NCBI GenBank assembly: GCA_016179765.1
Contig: JACPCL010000014.1
Location: forward strand, 1-46,813
DNA from: Chloroflexota bacterium
Lineage (GTDB): Bacteria; Chloroflexota; Dehalococcoidia; Lucifugimonadales; JACPCL1
Direction: 5' to 3'
DNA length: 46,813 nucleotides
Shown here: positions 24,625 to 33,423 of the stretch, in pieces
Position numbering within the stretch: position 1 is the stretch's first letter
Layout of the letters: each line of letters starts with the position of its first letter
Made by a program: the position numbers and the translations under genes
The notes under the pieces: model-generated
Databases searched by the model: none
Seen by the model: only the letters and a program-made list of their open reading frames with translations
What the model was told of the DNA's origin: nothing

Positions 24625-26190
24625 CTACGTTGACTCCAACGACGTGAGGAACTCTCGAGCACTAACAATTGCCGTGTTTTTGTAACGGGAAATGAGAGGA
24701 GCAAACTTCGTCAATAAGAAACTTCTCACCTGATAGGAGGCCCAAGGGTGCTGTGGTGTTAGGAACTTCTGGAAGGAGCCCTGATTCTGGATGAAAAAGG
24801 CAAGTCGGTCTTCCTGGCGCTTCGCTTCAGCCAGCAGTCCGTTATGGGCCAGGAGTTCCTGTGCCAGGAGATTTTCCCCGGTTACTGACGAGGGGTTTAC
24901 ATCCCGATATTTGGCGTCTGAGAGCACAATTGTGTTCTTGGCATCGGAGATCATGAGAAGGTCGTATTCGTAGCGGACTTTCACCGGCGCGTCCGGCCCC
25001 CGGAAACCTTCGGCACGGAGTTGGGCCCTGAGCCACAGTTCGAACTCACACCCAGCGCGGCCCCTCATCCTGTCCAGCAGCGGCTCGTTTAGACGTGCCG
25101 TGTTCTTGTCTACCAGGCGTGGTTCGCCCTGAAGGTACAGGATAAACAAGAGCAACGTGGTCTTGTCGAACAGCCAGCCTTCTGGAGTTAACACTATTAC
25201 TGGAGCCTGCTCTTCGCAGTCGATGTACCTCTTCACAAAGTCCGCAGCCGTCACCTTCCCTCCACTGAATTTCCGAAGATGAGCATCCAGCTTCGTAACC
25301 TCGTCCTTTTCCTTGTCTGCAGGAATCCGGCAGGTTTCATCGTCTGGGCACTGTCCCCAGTACCCCGCTAAGACGCTGAAATCCACGAGTTCAGGCTCAT
25401 GTTTGTAAAGTTGACTGGTTCTCCAGTGGCTTCTGAGCGCGTGGCGGAAGTGCAGCGTGAACGGCCAGAGGGCTTCGAGGTGATCGGCCAGTTCCGTTGT
25501 GCCAGGAGGTGGAGACGGGGTAGCAGCAGTCTCGATATGTTCATACTCGAATGGCGATTCATCAAGTTGTTCGATGCGCTCCACCAACCCCATAGCCCGC
25601 TCACTACTCCGGACTGCGAGGAGGTACTTCAAGGCGAAAGTGGGGGGGTACAGGGTCCCATTTTGGTGCCTTAGTATTGCGTAACGTCCAGTCCGCAGAT
25701 CCTCCATCAGCCGCATACGCGCCGCCCACGCCGAGGTCTCCGTAAGGATGCCCGCAAAGGTCCCTTCGTTCTCGTCACCTGTTGTGTGAAGTCGCCTTGA
25801 TGGTTGTCTCTGGGTAATCACCAGTAGTTCCGAGATGGCGTGCCATTCACTGATCCGCATACCTCGGTCTTTCAGGAAAGAAAGCCCCAGATTTCTGCGC
25901 TCCTCGTGCAGGAAACGACGGAGGGACGCGAGATTGCAGCGCCTTACGGTGTCCTCGATCCGGGCGTATTGTTCTTTAAGTTCTCGGTAAATCTTGGGCG
26001 ATGCTTCCGGGCGTGGGTCGGCGACGGATGAGTAGTCCGCAGGCCAGCGAAGGCACTTGGGGTTGAGACACACCTCGCGCTTGCTGATCACATCAACATA
26101 AAGAGGGTTGCGACAGTCGCCACAGAGATACGGCGAGTCGTAGGTGCCAGGCTGTAGGTCCGTAAGGGTTTGCACTAAATCTGCCCTCAT
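24625..26190 (-). CDS. Orphan zinc-ribbon protein with C-terminal nuclease-like domain
   Basis: A 521-residue protein that I do not recognise. The N-terminus has two cysteine pairs (YLCGDCR, CLNPKC) forming a probable zinc ribbon. The middle is helical. Near residues 380-430, EFELWLRAQL, YEYDLLMISD and IVLSDAKYRD fit a PD-(D/E)XK arrangement (Glu in the first helix, D410, then D425-A-K427), similar to nuclease domains of McrC-like restriction proteins. Composition is lower in G+C than its neighbours. It stands alone beside a toxin-antitoxin remnant, consistent with an acquired defence gene. ATG 26190 is chosen so that the zinc ribbon begins at residue 23; ATG 26223 is possible. Confidence 0.55.
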   Translation of the reverse strand: MRADLVQTLTDLQPGTYDSPYLCGDCRNPLYVDVISKREVCLNPKCLRWPADYSSVADPRPEASPKIYRELKEQYARIEDTVRRCNLASLRRFLHEERRNLGLSFLKDRGMRISEWHAISELLVITQRQPSRRLHTTGDENEGTFAGILTETSAWAARMRLMEDLRTGRYAILRHQNGTLYPPTFALKYLLAVRSSERAMGLVERIEQLDESPFEYEHIETAATPSPPPGTTELADHLEALWPFTLHFRHALRSHWRTSQLYKHEPELVDFSVLAGYWGQCPDDETCRIPADKEKDEVTKLDAHLRKFSGGKVTAADFVKRYIDCEEQAPVIVLTPEGWLFDKTTLLLFILYLQGEPRLVDKNTARLNEPLLDRMRGRAGCEFELWLRAQLRAEGFRGPDAPVKVRYEYDLLMISDAKNTIVLSDAKYRDVNPSSVTGENLLAQELLAHNGLLAEAKRQEDRLAFFIQNQGSFQKFLTPQHPWASYQVRSFLLTKFAPLISRYKNTAIVSAREFLTSLEST

Positions 26191-26479
26191 GAATAGGTTT
26201 GCACGCCTCGCGCATATACACAAGTGGCCTTTGGACGAATGGGTGCCTGAGCCATCGGACGTTCGAATTTCACTGGTTGGCCAAACGGGACTACAACCTC
26301 TGGGCTACTTTGCCATTGCGTGGCAGGCCCGCCCAAGGGGGACAAGCCCGGCATACGGTTGTTTCACGGAATCAGCTTGGCATGAGGGGTACGACGCTAC
26401 GATTCTCAGAGTGGCCAAAGCTATGCCCCGCTTATCCAAGGACAAGCCCCTGTCTCCCCAGGGACAGGGGAGGAAGGGG

Positions 26480-27379
26480 TTATGACTTCACCCTCGCTTG
26501 CACACCCGCCAACCTTTCGTGGGCCTTGACCAGGGCCTGGGTACCCTCCTCGCCGAGGCCGGCGGCCTCCAGGGAGGCGAAGAGCTGGTGCACGAGGGCG
26601 GTGGCCGGCAGGGGCAGGTGCATCTCGTCGGCGGCGTCCAGGATGATGCGGAGGTCCTTCTGCTGGAGCTTGACCATGAAGCCAGGGGCGAAGTCGCCCT
26701 TGATGAGGCGTGGCCCCAGGTTCTGGAGTTGCCAGGAGCCGGCGGCTCCGCCCTTGACGGCCTCTATGGTCTTCTCCAGGTCTGCGCCGGCCTTGGCGGC
26801 AAAGAGGAGGGCCTCGGCTACCGCGTTCATCGTGCCGACCACCAGGATCTGGTTGACCAGCTTGGTGACCTGGCCCATGCCGTTGGGCCCCACGTGGACG
26901 ATGTTCTGGCCCATGCCCTTGAATACGGGCAGGCACCGCTGGAAGATGGCCTCATCGCCGCCGACCATGATGGAGAGGGTACCGGACTGAGCGCCCCAGG
27001 AGCCGCCGCTGACAGGGGCGTCCAGCATGTGGGCGCCCTTGTCCCCCAGGCGCGCCGCGACGGTGCGGGTGACGGAGGGGGATATGGTGCTCATGTCAAT
27101 GAGCACCGCGTCCCGCTGGATGCCTTCCAGGATGCCCTCTGGCCCCAGGGCCACGGCTTCCACGTCGGGAGAGTCGGTGACCATGGTGATAAGGATGGGG
27201 CAGGCGCGGGCGACCTCCTTGGGGCTGCCGGCGGCCCTGGCCCCCTCCTTGGCGAGGGCCTGGGCCTTGGAGGCGGTGCGGTTGTAGCAGACGACGGGGA
27301 AGCCGGCCTTCATGAGGTTGCGGGCCATGGGCATACCCATGATGCCGAGGCCAATGAAGCCAATGGGGGTATCAGTCAT
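26480..27379 (-). CDS. NAD(P)-dependent beta-hydroxyacid dehydrogenase (HIBADH/GarR family)
   Basis: A 299-residue oxidoreductase. IGFIGLGIMGMPMARNLMKA is the Rossmann glycine motif, MLDAPVSGG the substrate-binding signature and GQVTKLVNQ contains the catalytic Lys. The family includes 3-hydroxyisobutyrate, tartronate-semialdehyde and succinate-semialdehyde reductases; the substrate cannot be assigned. GGAGG nine bases upstream favours ATG 27379 over 27394. Confidence 0.9.
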   Translation of the reverse strand: MTDTPIGFIGLGIMGMPMARNLMKAGFPVVCYNRTASKAQALAKEGARAAGSPKEVARACPILITMVTDSPDVEAVALGPEGILEGIQRDAVLIDMSTISPSVTRTVAARLGDKGAHMLDAPVSGGSWGAQSGTLSIMVGGDEAIFQRCLPVFKGMGQNIVHVGPNGMGQVTKLVNQILVVGTMNAVAEALLFAAKAGADLEKTIEAVKGGAAGSWQLQNLGPRLIKGDFAPGFMVKLQQKDLRIILDAADEMHLPLPATALVHQLFASLEAAGLGEEGTQALVKAHERLAGVQARVKS

Positions 27380-27394
27380 GATGTGCGCCTCCAT

Positions 27395-27713
27395 AGCTAG
27401 GCATAGGTGGGGGCGTCCCGACAGGTCGGGACGCCCTTACAGTTACTCATGGGGTCGTTAGTAAGTGGACTTTCACCCTCATCCGTTTCCGCCGCTCTGG
27501 GTGTCGCGGCGGAAGCGGCCTCTCCCCTCAAGGGAGAGGCGAACACCAGGCGCTTTTCTTGCGGCCAAACCTGCGTTGGTGACCACCAAACGAGTCATTT
27601 ACTAACGCACTCTTTAGTAAGAGGCATCAACTGCCAGATGGAAGGGCTCCTTCGGAATGCCAACGCCCGTTTCCGGTAGATGATCGCTCAAGAAAACCGT
27701 GATGCGATAGGTG
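27395..27713. repeat. Gap with hairpin and a third MITE-like element
   Basis: No gene. GGGCGTCCCGAC-AG-GTCGGGACGCCC forms a perfect 12-bp hairpin (27411-27436). CGTTAGTAAGTG (27456-27467) is inverted with one mismatch at 27596-27607, bounding 152 bp that contains CTCTCCCCTCAAGGGAGAGG. Confidence 0.5.
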
Positions 27714-28145
27714 TTACAGGTCTTTGGTCATGGTGACGTGGGGGATGTTGGCCTCCAGGAAAGGCTCGCCGACGGGGAGGTAGCCGTGGGCGGCGTAGAA
27801 GGCCGCGACGTAGGTCTGGGCGTGCAGGGTGATGCGCCGGACGCCGCGGGAGCGGGCCTCGGCCTCCAGGAAGGCTAGCACCTGGCCGCCGATGCCCTGG
27901 CGGCGTAGGGGTTGCTCCACGGCCATGCGTCCGATGCGGGCCTCCGTCGGCGAGTCCATGAGCAGCCGTCCGGTGCCCACGACGGCCTCCTGGTCCAGGG
28001 CCACAGCGTGAAAGGCGGCGGCGTCCAGGTTGTCCAGCTCCACCTCCCTGGGCACGCCCTGCTCCTGAACAAAGACGCGCAGGCGCAAGGCCCTGGCTCC
28101 TGTGAGCTCCCAGGGGGATTGGACGGCCTTGACCACCTGTGCCAT
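27714..28145 (-). CDS. GNAT N-acetyltransferase (ElaA-like)
   Basis: A 143-residue acyltransferase. RLRVFVQEQGVP near the N-terminus is typical of ElaA-like members, and RMAVEQPLRRQGIGGQVLAF is the acetyl-CoA pyrophosphate-binding motif (Q/RxxGxG/A). FYAAHGYLPVGEPFLEANIPH completes the fold. Starting at ATG 28145 gives the normal length; a longer frame upstream runs into a repeat. Substrate unknown. Confidence 0.88.
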   Translation of the reverse strand: MAQVVKAVQSPWELTGARALRLRVFVQEQGVPREVELDNLDAAAFHAVALDQEAVVGTGRLLMDSPTEARIGRMAVEQPLRRQGIGGQVLAFLEAEARSRGVRRITLHAQTYVAAFYAAHGYLPVGEPFLEANIPHVTMTKDL

Positions 28146-28178
28146 GGAGGCATTATAGCAGGAGTGAAGGGGTGCGAG

Positions 28179-28254
28179 GGTGACCGGTGCAGAGCGGGTT
28201 GTTGCCCAAGGATACCCCCATCCCTTCGGGTACTCAGGGCAAGCTCTGGTCACC
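28179..28254. repeat. Short member of the GTGAC/CAGAGCGGGTTGTTG repeat family
   Basis: GGTGACC at 28179 is inverted as GGTCACC at 28248-28254. CAGAGCGGGTTGTTG (28190-28204) is identical to 10184-10198. The interior is shorter and different, so the families share ends only. Confidence 0.55.
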
Positions 28255-28451
28255 TTGGCTTCCCCTTCATCCCGACTGTACCGGGTTTTCGCATTATCGG
28301 GGAGGGCTCCGTAGGCGGGGCGCGTTGACATGAGATAGGGACGCTGGTAAGATGAGGTTGTTCCTTTGTTCACAAACTACGCCTATCATCCTTTCTTTGC
28401 CCCTCGCCAGTAACGGTGAGGGGTTTCGCATAGCAGGAGTTCACGTTCGTC

Positions 28452-29858
28452 GTGGCCAGTACCGTCGCCGCTTCTGGCAAAGGCCAGGAGGGGCTTAACC
28501 AAAGCAGCGGGCCGCCCTCCCCCCTCCCTCATGCTCTGGTGGAAGAGTCTCACGAGCTGCGCAAGAGGCGCAGGGGAGCCATACGCGCCTCCATCGTAGA
28601 GGGGGCGGCCTCCAACCCTGTGCTCAGCGCCTCTGGCAACTACGTCACTCCCTTCGCCATTGCCCTGGACGCCTCCTACGTGCAGATTGGCATGTTGAAC
28701 GGGTGGCCAAACCTTGCGGCGGCCCTCTCCCAGTTCTTAGCCCCAGCCATTGGCAAGGGCCTGGGTACTCGCCGACGGATGTTGCTCCTCTCCATTGGGC
28801 TGAGCATCCTGGCCTGGGGGGGGATGATGGCCATCCCCTTCCTGCTGCCGGGGAACAAGGTGTGGTGGCTCATTGCTCTGGCCACCCTGTCCCTCGTCGC
28901 CTACTACCTGCCCCAGGGGGCTTTTGGGAGCTGGCTAGCGGACCTGGTGCCGGCCAAGCGCCTGGGCAAGGTGCAGGCGGCGCGCACGGCCCTGGCGTCG
29001 GTGGGGACCATCGTGGTCATCCTGGGGGGTGGCTTCATCCTGGACTGGTACGATAGCCGCATCTTCGTGGGCTTCCTGGTGGTCTTCGGCACTATTCTGG
29101 CGCTGCGCCTCTTCTCCCTGGGCATCTTCGCCCGGATGTACGAGCCGCCCTTTGATCCCACGAATGAGCCGAAGCACCGCCTGGGGGACCTCTTGGGGGA
29201 TACGCTGCACAGCAACCTGGGCCACTATCTCCTGGGCTACGCCCTGCTATTCTATGGGGTGAGCATCAGCGGCCCCTTCTTCTCCGTCTTCTGGCTGAAG
29301 GAGCTGCACTTCAGCTACCTGACTTTCATGGCAGTGTCCGTGAGTGCAACCCTGGTCACGCTGGTGGCGGTCCTGTTCTGGGGGCCCTTTGCCGATAGGT
29401 ATGGCAACGTGCGTGTGCTGAGGGTTACCCTGGGGGTGGTTGCGGTGGTGCCGCTGATGTGGATGGGGGTGGACGGCGTGGCCAAGGCGTACGTGGTACA
29501 GATTGTGGCGGGGGCCTTCTGGGCGGGCTTTAGCATGGCCTCCATCAACTTCGTGTACGAGGCCTCGGCGCGAGAGGAGCGGGTGCGCAACGTGGCTTAC
29601 CTCTTTGCCTTCCAGGGGATAGCCACCTTCCTGGGGAACATGACGGGGGGGTTCATCCTGCCCTACGTGCCCGAGGTGTTCGGCAGCAGCATCATCGCCC
29701 TGTTCGCCATCTCCGGCGCGGTGCGTCTGGGGGCCGCGGCGATGCTGTTCACCAAGGTGCGGGAGGTGCGGCACATCGCGCACCCCCGCGAAGGGGCCAA
29801 AGCCCAGGGGTTCCACCTGCACCACGCCTTCTGGCGGAAGCCGGGAAACACGCCGTAG
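28452..29858 (+). CDS. MFS transporter
   Basis: A 468-residue integral membrane protein with about 12 hydrophobic segments, an N-terminal cytoplasmic basic stretch (ELRKRRRGAIRA) and the loop motif GPFADRYGNVRVLR between helices of the second half, matching the MFS signature. It starts at GTG 28452 after CAGGAG. The substrate cannot be read. It stands alone, with a large repeat-filled gap downstream. Confidence 0.85.
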   Translation: MASTVAASGKGQEGLNQSSGPPSPLPHALVEESHELRKRRRGAIRASIVEGAASNPVLSASGNYVTPFAIALDASYVQIGMLNGWPNLAAALSQFLAPAIGKGLGTRRRMLLLSIGLSILAWGGMMAIPFLLPGNKVWWLIALATLSLVAYYLPQGAFGSWLADLVPAKRLGKVQAARTALASVGTIVVILGGGFILDWYDSRIFVGFLVVFGTILALRLFSLGIFARMYEPPFDPTNEPKHRLGDLLGDTLHSNLGHYLLGYALLFYGVSISGPFFSVFWLKELHFSYLTFMAVSVSATLVTLVAVLFWGPFADRYGNVRVLRVTLGVVAVVPLMWMGVDGVAKAYVVQIVAGAFWAGFSMASINFVYEASAREERVRNVAYLFAFQGIATFLGNMTGGFILPYVPEVFGSSIIALFAISGAVRLGAAAMLFTKVREVRHIAHPREGAKAQGFHLHHAFWRKPGNTP

Positions 29859-29988
29859 GGGAGGGGTTGCCCTCTTCCCCTGCCCCTCTCCCTGGGGGCC
29901 TTGCCCCAAAAGTCCATTAACCTCACCCCCTTGTGTCCCCCTCTTCCTTCGCTCTGCTCAAGGACAGGCTCTGCAGGAGAGGGGAATC
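29859..29988 (+). repeat. Partial repeat modules upstream of copy D
   Basis: TTAACCTCACCCCCTTGTGT and CTTCGCTCTGCTCAAGGACA followed by GGCTCT repeat the text of 19614-19671 inside copy C. No gene. Confidence 0.5.
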
Positions 29989-30134
29989 TAGCAGGGTGCT
30001 GAAAAACACCCCCAAACCCCCTCAAGGGGGTTCAAGGTATCCCCTTCGGGGATGGATTTGTATCTGGGGGACACCCCCAGACCCCCGTCAAAGGGGCTTC
30101 GCCCCTCTGGACTCTCCTTTTCCGCAGCCTGCTA
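29989..30134 (+). repeat. Dispersed palindromic repeat, copy D (most complete)
   Basis: CTAGCAGGGTGCTGAAAAAC at the left and CTTTTCCGCAGCCTGCTAG at the right are imperfect inverted repeats flanked by TA. Inside lie four hairpins in order: CCCCCTCAAGGGGG, ATCCCCTTCGGGGAT, CTGGGGGACACCCCCAG and AGGGGCTTCGCCCCT. Plus orientation. Confidence 0.85.
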
Positions 30135-30267
30135 GGGGGCAGCCCCAGACCCCCAGGGGAAATCCTTCACTTCGTTCAAGGACAAGCTCTGTGGTTTCTT
30201 CCACCTTCCCTTGGAGGCCCCGATTTTTCAGGCAAGGCCCCCTGGGAGAAAAGGATTAGGTTTGGAG

Positions 30268-30312
30268 TGGAAGGGGGTGCGACCCATGGGTCGCACCCCC
30301 TTCCATTTTGCC
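30268..30312 (+). terminator. 38-bp perfect palindrome with TTTTG tail
   Basis: TGGAAGGGGGTGCGACCCA followed directly by its exact inverse (30268-30305), then TTTTGCC. It is a very stable hairpin in the 588-bp gap between the MFS and CHRD genes, which otherwise holds only repeats. Confidence 0.6.
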
Positions 30313-30446
30313 TTGGGGATGGATGGCCGATTGGTTCATAAGAATCCAGGTTAGTGAGAGAGACGTATTATCCTGCGAAGGTCCCGGGTGTTCCTGTGGT
30401 GTGCCGAGAACAACCATCCTCACTCCGTGAACTATTAGGAGGCGCT

Positions 30447-31628
30447 ATGCAACGGTGGATGCCCTTATTCGGCTTGACCCTGCTTTTTCTGCTGGCGGTT
30501 GCCTGCGGGGGCGCAGCGGCGGAACCCACACCCACGGCAACTCAGCCGCCGCCTGTTCCGACGCCGACGGCCACGACAGCTCCCGCTCCACTCACGCCGA
30601 CGCCCACGACTGCCGCTGTAGCTACTCCAGCTACCGTCGCAGCGATCACAGGTGACCTGGTAATAGCGCTGAAGGAGCTGAACGCTTCCGGCCAAAAGGG
30701 CATAGCCGTGCTGACGGCCAAGGGCAGCCAGACGGAGGTGCTTCTGCTGGCCACAACCGATATCTCAGAGTTGAACCATATCCACACGGGTTCATGCGCC
30801 GTGGTGGGCGGCGTGGCGCACCCTCTGACTAACATGGCCGCCGGCAAATCTCTGACGACGGTGAATGCTACTCTGGACTCACTGCAGACAGGCGGTTTCG
30901 CTATCAGACTGCACAAGAAGGGGGATGCCGCCACCTACACCTCTTGTGGGGACATACCCACTAAGGCAAACGCTCTCACCGTTCAACTGAAGGAACTGAA
31001 CACCTCTGGCCAAAGCGGCGTGGCTACCCTTGTGGCGGTAGGAGACAAGACGGACGTGGCGTTATACGCCACAGCCGGGGTCTCTGAGCTGAACCATATT
31101 CACACGGGTACATGCGCCGTCGTGGGTGGCGTGGCGCACCCTATCCCCAACATGGTCAATGGCATATCGGTCGCAACGGTGAACGCCAAACTGGACTCGC
31201 TGGAGACAGGCGCGTTTGCTATCAGACTCCACAAGAAGGGCGATGCCGCTACCTACACCTCTTGCGGGGACATACCAGCCAAGAGCACAGTCAGCAGTGG
31301 GACCACGCCTACGACCTTCCAGGTCACTATTAACAATCTGACGTTTTTCAACGTCACGGTCCCTGTTGGCACAACCGTGGCCTGGACGAACAAGGACTCC
31401 GTGTCCCATACGGTCACATCAGGGACGGACGGCAAGTTTGAGGGAAAGGGGTGGAACAGCAGCGATCTCAGTCAGGGCCAGACGTTTAGCCACTTGTTCA
31501 CGCAAACAGGAACCTTCCCCTACACGTGCCAGATACATCCTACCCTCAATGCCACGGTGACCGTGACGGACTCCGGAACGAGCAGCGCTAGCGCTTCCTC
31601 AAGCAGTAGCTCTGAAACTTACTACTAA
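30447..31628 (+). CDS. Lipoprotein with two CHRD-like repeats and a cupredoxin domain
   Basis: A 393-residue exported lipoprotein. The signal peptide ends in lipobox LAVAC (Cys20), followed by a Pro/Thr-rich spacer. Two tandem repeats of about 100 residues follow, each with ELNHIHTG(S/T)CAVVGGVAHP and FAIRLHKKGDAATYTSCGDI, resembling CHRD domains. The C-terminal domain is plastocyanin-like: Cu ligands His in DSVSHTVTSG, Cys and His in FPYTCQIHPTLNATV. The usual axial Met after HP is replaced by Leu. A Ser-rich tail ends in ETYY. AGGAGG precedes the ATG. Probably an extracellular copper or electron-transfer protein. Confidence 0.85.
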   Translation: MQRWMPLFGLTLLFLLAVACGGAAAEPTPTATQPPPVPTPTATTAPAPLTPTPTTAAVATPATVAAITGDLVIALKELNASGQKGIAVLTAKGSQTEVLLLATTDISELNHIHTGSCAVVGGVAHPLTNMAAGKSLTTVNATLDSLQTGGFAIRLHKKGDAATYTSCGDIPTKANALTVQLKELNTSGQSGVATLVAVGDKTDVALYATAGVSELNHIHTGTCAVVGGVAHPIPNMVNGISVATVNAKLDSLETGAFAIRLHKKGDAATYTSCGDIPAKSTVSSGTTPTTFQVTINNLTFFNVTVPVGTTVAWTNKDSVSHTVTSGTDGKFEGKGWNSSDLSQGQTFSHLFTQTGTFPYTCQIHPTLNATVTVTDSGTSSASASSSSSSETYY

Positions 31629-31639
31629 CGACTGCCCAA

Positions 31640-31702
31640 GAGGTATCCCCTTCGGGGATTGATTTGTATCTGGGGGACACCCCCTTTTTCATCACCCTGC
31701 TA
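31640..31702 (+). repeat. Dispersed palindromic repeat, copy E (internally deleted)
   Basis: GAGGTATCCCCTTCGGGGAT, GTATCTGGGGGACACCCCC and CTTTTTCATCACCCTGCTA. The left end and the GGGGCTTCGCCCC module are missing. Plus orientation. Confidence 0.7.
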
Positions 31703-31714
31703 AGGAGTGAGGCG

Positions 31715-32149
31715 ATGCAGCGATACCAAAGCCGCAATAGATGGGTTTGTAATGCAGCGGTGGGGTTGTCTCTCAGCGCCGCGGTGATCCACGCTTGGGT
31801 GATGCCGGAACATTTTCAAGAATGGTGGGGTTACGGCACGTTCTTCCTCCTTGCTGCTTTGGCTCAGGGCCTTTACGGCATCGCTTTACTCAAATTACGC
31901 ATTCAGTCGAGGCGGTGGCTGTTCTCAGTCGGCATCGCAGGCAACATAGTTATCATCGTCTTGTACGTAGTAACGCGTACCTATGGAATCCCTTTGTTTG
32001 GGCCCCATGCTGGAGACGTAGAGCCGGTCGGCGTCGTTGATCTCGTTTCAAAGCTCGTAGAGGTCCTACTCGTCCTTACTCTCGCTACTTTATGGTGGAC
32101 GGCCCGGACCGTGCCGACGAGGAAGGCCTTTTCTGTAAGGCCGTCGTAA
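31715..32149 (+). CDS. Small membrane protein, four TM segments
   Basis: A 144-residue protein with four hydrophobic stretches (AAVGLSLSAAVIHAWVM, FFLLAALAQGLYGIALL, FSVGIAGNIVIIVLYVV, LVEVLLVLTLATLWW). AAGGAGTGAG precedes ATG 31715. It follows the cupredoxin lipoprotein and is probably co-expressed. No family name is certain; similar small proteins accompany copper and redox lipoproteins in Chloroflexota, by impression only. Confidence 0.65.
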   Translation: MQRYQSRNRWVCNAAVGLSLSAAVIHAWVMPEHFQEWWGYGTFFLLAALAQGLYGIALLKLRIQSRRWLFSVGIAGNIVIIVLYVVTRTYGIPLFGPHAGDVEPVGVVDLVSKLVEVLLVLTLATLWWTARTVPTRKAFSVRPS

Positions 32150-32152
32150 GGC

Positions 32153-32368
32153 CATTTGTATCTGGGGGACACTCTTTCGTCCGCCTTCGGCGGACTCAAG
32201 GACAGGCCCCAGACCCCCGCCCCTTCACTTCCCCATTCGCTGTCCCTTCACTGGGTTCAGGGCTGTGGCTCACCAGGGCTTCGGGTCACTCAAGGGCAGG
32301 CTCCGGGGCTACGTCCTTCGGGTGAAGGACTACGCCCCTCTGGACTTCCCTTTTTCCTCAGCCTGTTA
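32153..32368 (+). repeat. Dispersed palindromic repeat, copy F
   Basis: TTTGTATCTGGGGGACAC, then an insertion with CTTCACTTCCCCATTCGCTG and GGCAGGCTCCGGGGCTACG, ending TTTTTCCTCAGCCTGTTAG. The terminal TTA gives the stop codon of the minus-strand dehydrogenase. Plus orientation. Confidence 0.7.
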
Positions 32369-33355
32369 GGGAATGCCGCGCCGATTGGGGCGTTCCAGCA
32401 CGGCGGGGTTGATGACGCGCACCGGCTGGCCCTTGAGGTAGGTCTGGATGTTCTCCACGGCGTTGGAGTACATGCCCCTGTACCCCTCCTCCGTGACGTA
32501 GCCCAGGTGGGGCGTTAGCACGGTGTTCTCCATGTGGCGCAGGGGATGGTCCTGAGGCAAGGGTTCCACGTTGAAGACATCAAGGCCTGCGCCGGCAATG
32601 TGCTTGGTGCGCAGCGCATCAATCAGGGCCTGCTCGTCCACGAGGGGCCCGCGGGAGGTGTTGATGAGGTATGCGGTGGGCTTCATCCTGGCCAGGTCTC
32701 GCGCGGTGAGGAGGCCGCGGGAGCGCGCGTTCAGGTTGACGTGAAGGGTGACAAAATCGGAGCCAGAGAGGAGGTCGTCCTTGCTGGCAGCGGTGGCGCC
32801 CACGGTCTGGGCGCGCTGTGGGGTCATGTTCTGGCTCCAGGTCAACACCTGCATGCCAAAGGCCACGCCGACCTTTGCTACCTGGGAGCCTATACGTCCA
32901 AAGCCGATGACGCCCAGGGTTTTGCCGGCTATCCCCAGGCCGACGGAGGTTTGCCACTTGCCCTGGCGGACCGCACGGTCTTCCGCTGGGATGCTGCGGG
33001 CCAAGGCCAGGATCAGGCCCCAGGTCAGTTCGGCGGTGCCGGGGCCGCCGCCGCTGGAGGTGCCGGAGACGACGATGCCCAGCTCTGTGGCGGCGTCAAT
33101 GTCAAAGGAGGCGTTGCCCATGCCTGTGGTGATGAGCAGCTTGAGGTTGGGCAGGCGTTGCAGTAGTGATCGCGGCATGGGGGTGCGCTCTCTCATGCCA
33201 ATGACCACGTCGTAGTCCCGCAGGCGCTGGGCCAGGGCACTTTCGTCAGAGAGGTGGTCATGCAGGGTCTCCACTCTGGCATCCCGTGGCAGAGCCGACC
33301 AGTCCGCCATCTGCATCGCTGCGTTCTGATAGTCATCCAGAATGGCTACGCGCAC
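32366..33355 (-). CDS. D-2-hydroxyacid dehydrogenase (NAD-dependent)
   Basis: A 329-residue oxidoreductase. TLGVIGFGRIGSQVAKVG is the NAD-binding motif. The catalytic set is Arg in INTSRGPLVDEQAL, Glu in DVFNVEPLPQDHP and His in LTPHLGYVTEEGY. The His sits in an HLGY rather than HIGS context, as in phosphonate- or formate-type subgroups, so the substrate is uncertain. GGAGG upstream supports GTG 33355 (or TTG 33358). Its TAA stop is provided by repeat copy F. Confidence 0.88.
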   Translation of the reverse strand: MRVAILDDYQNAAMQMADWSALPRDARVETLHDHLSDESALAQRLRDYDVVIGMRERTPMPRSLLQRLPNLKLLITTGMGNASFDIDAATELGIVVSGTSSGGGPGTAELTWGLILALARSIPAEDRAVRQGKWQTSVGLGIAGKTLGVIGFGRIGSQVAKVGVAFGMQVLTWSQNMTPQRAQTVGATAASKDDLLSGSDFVTLHVNLNARSRGLLTARDLARMKPTAYLINTSRGPLVDEQALIDALRTKHIAGAGLDVFNVEPLPQDHPLRHMENTVLTPHLGYVTEEGYRGMYSNAVENIQTYLKGQPVRVINPAVLERPNRRGIP

Positions 33356-33423
33356 CAAGGGGCACCTCCAGTTTGTTGGTGTGCGTACCCTATCGGAGGG
33401 GAGAGGCGGTGTCAAGAGCAGGA

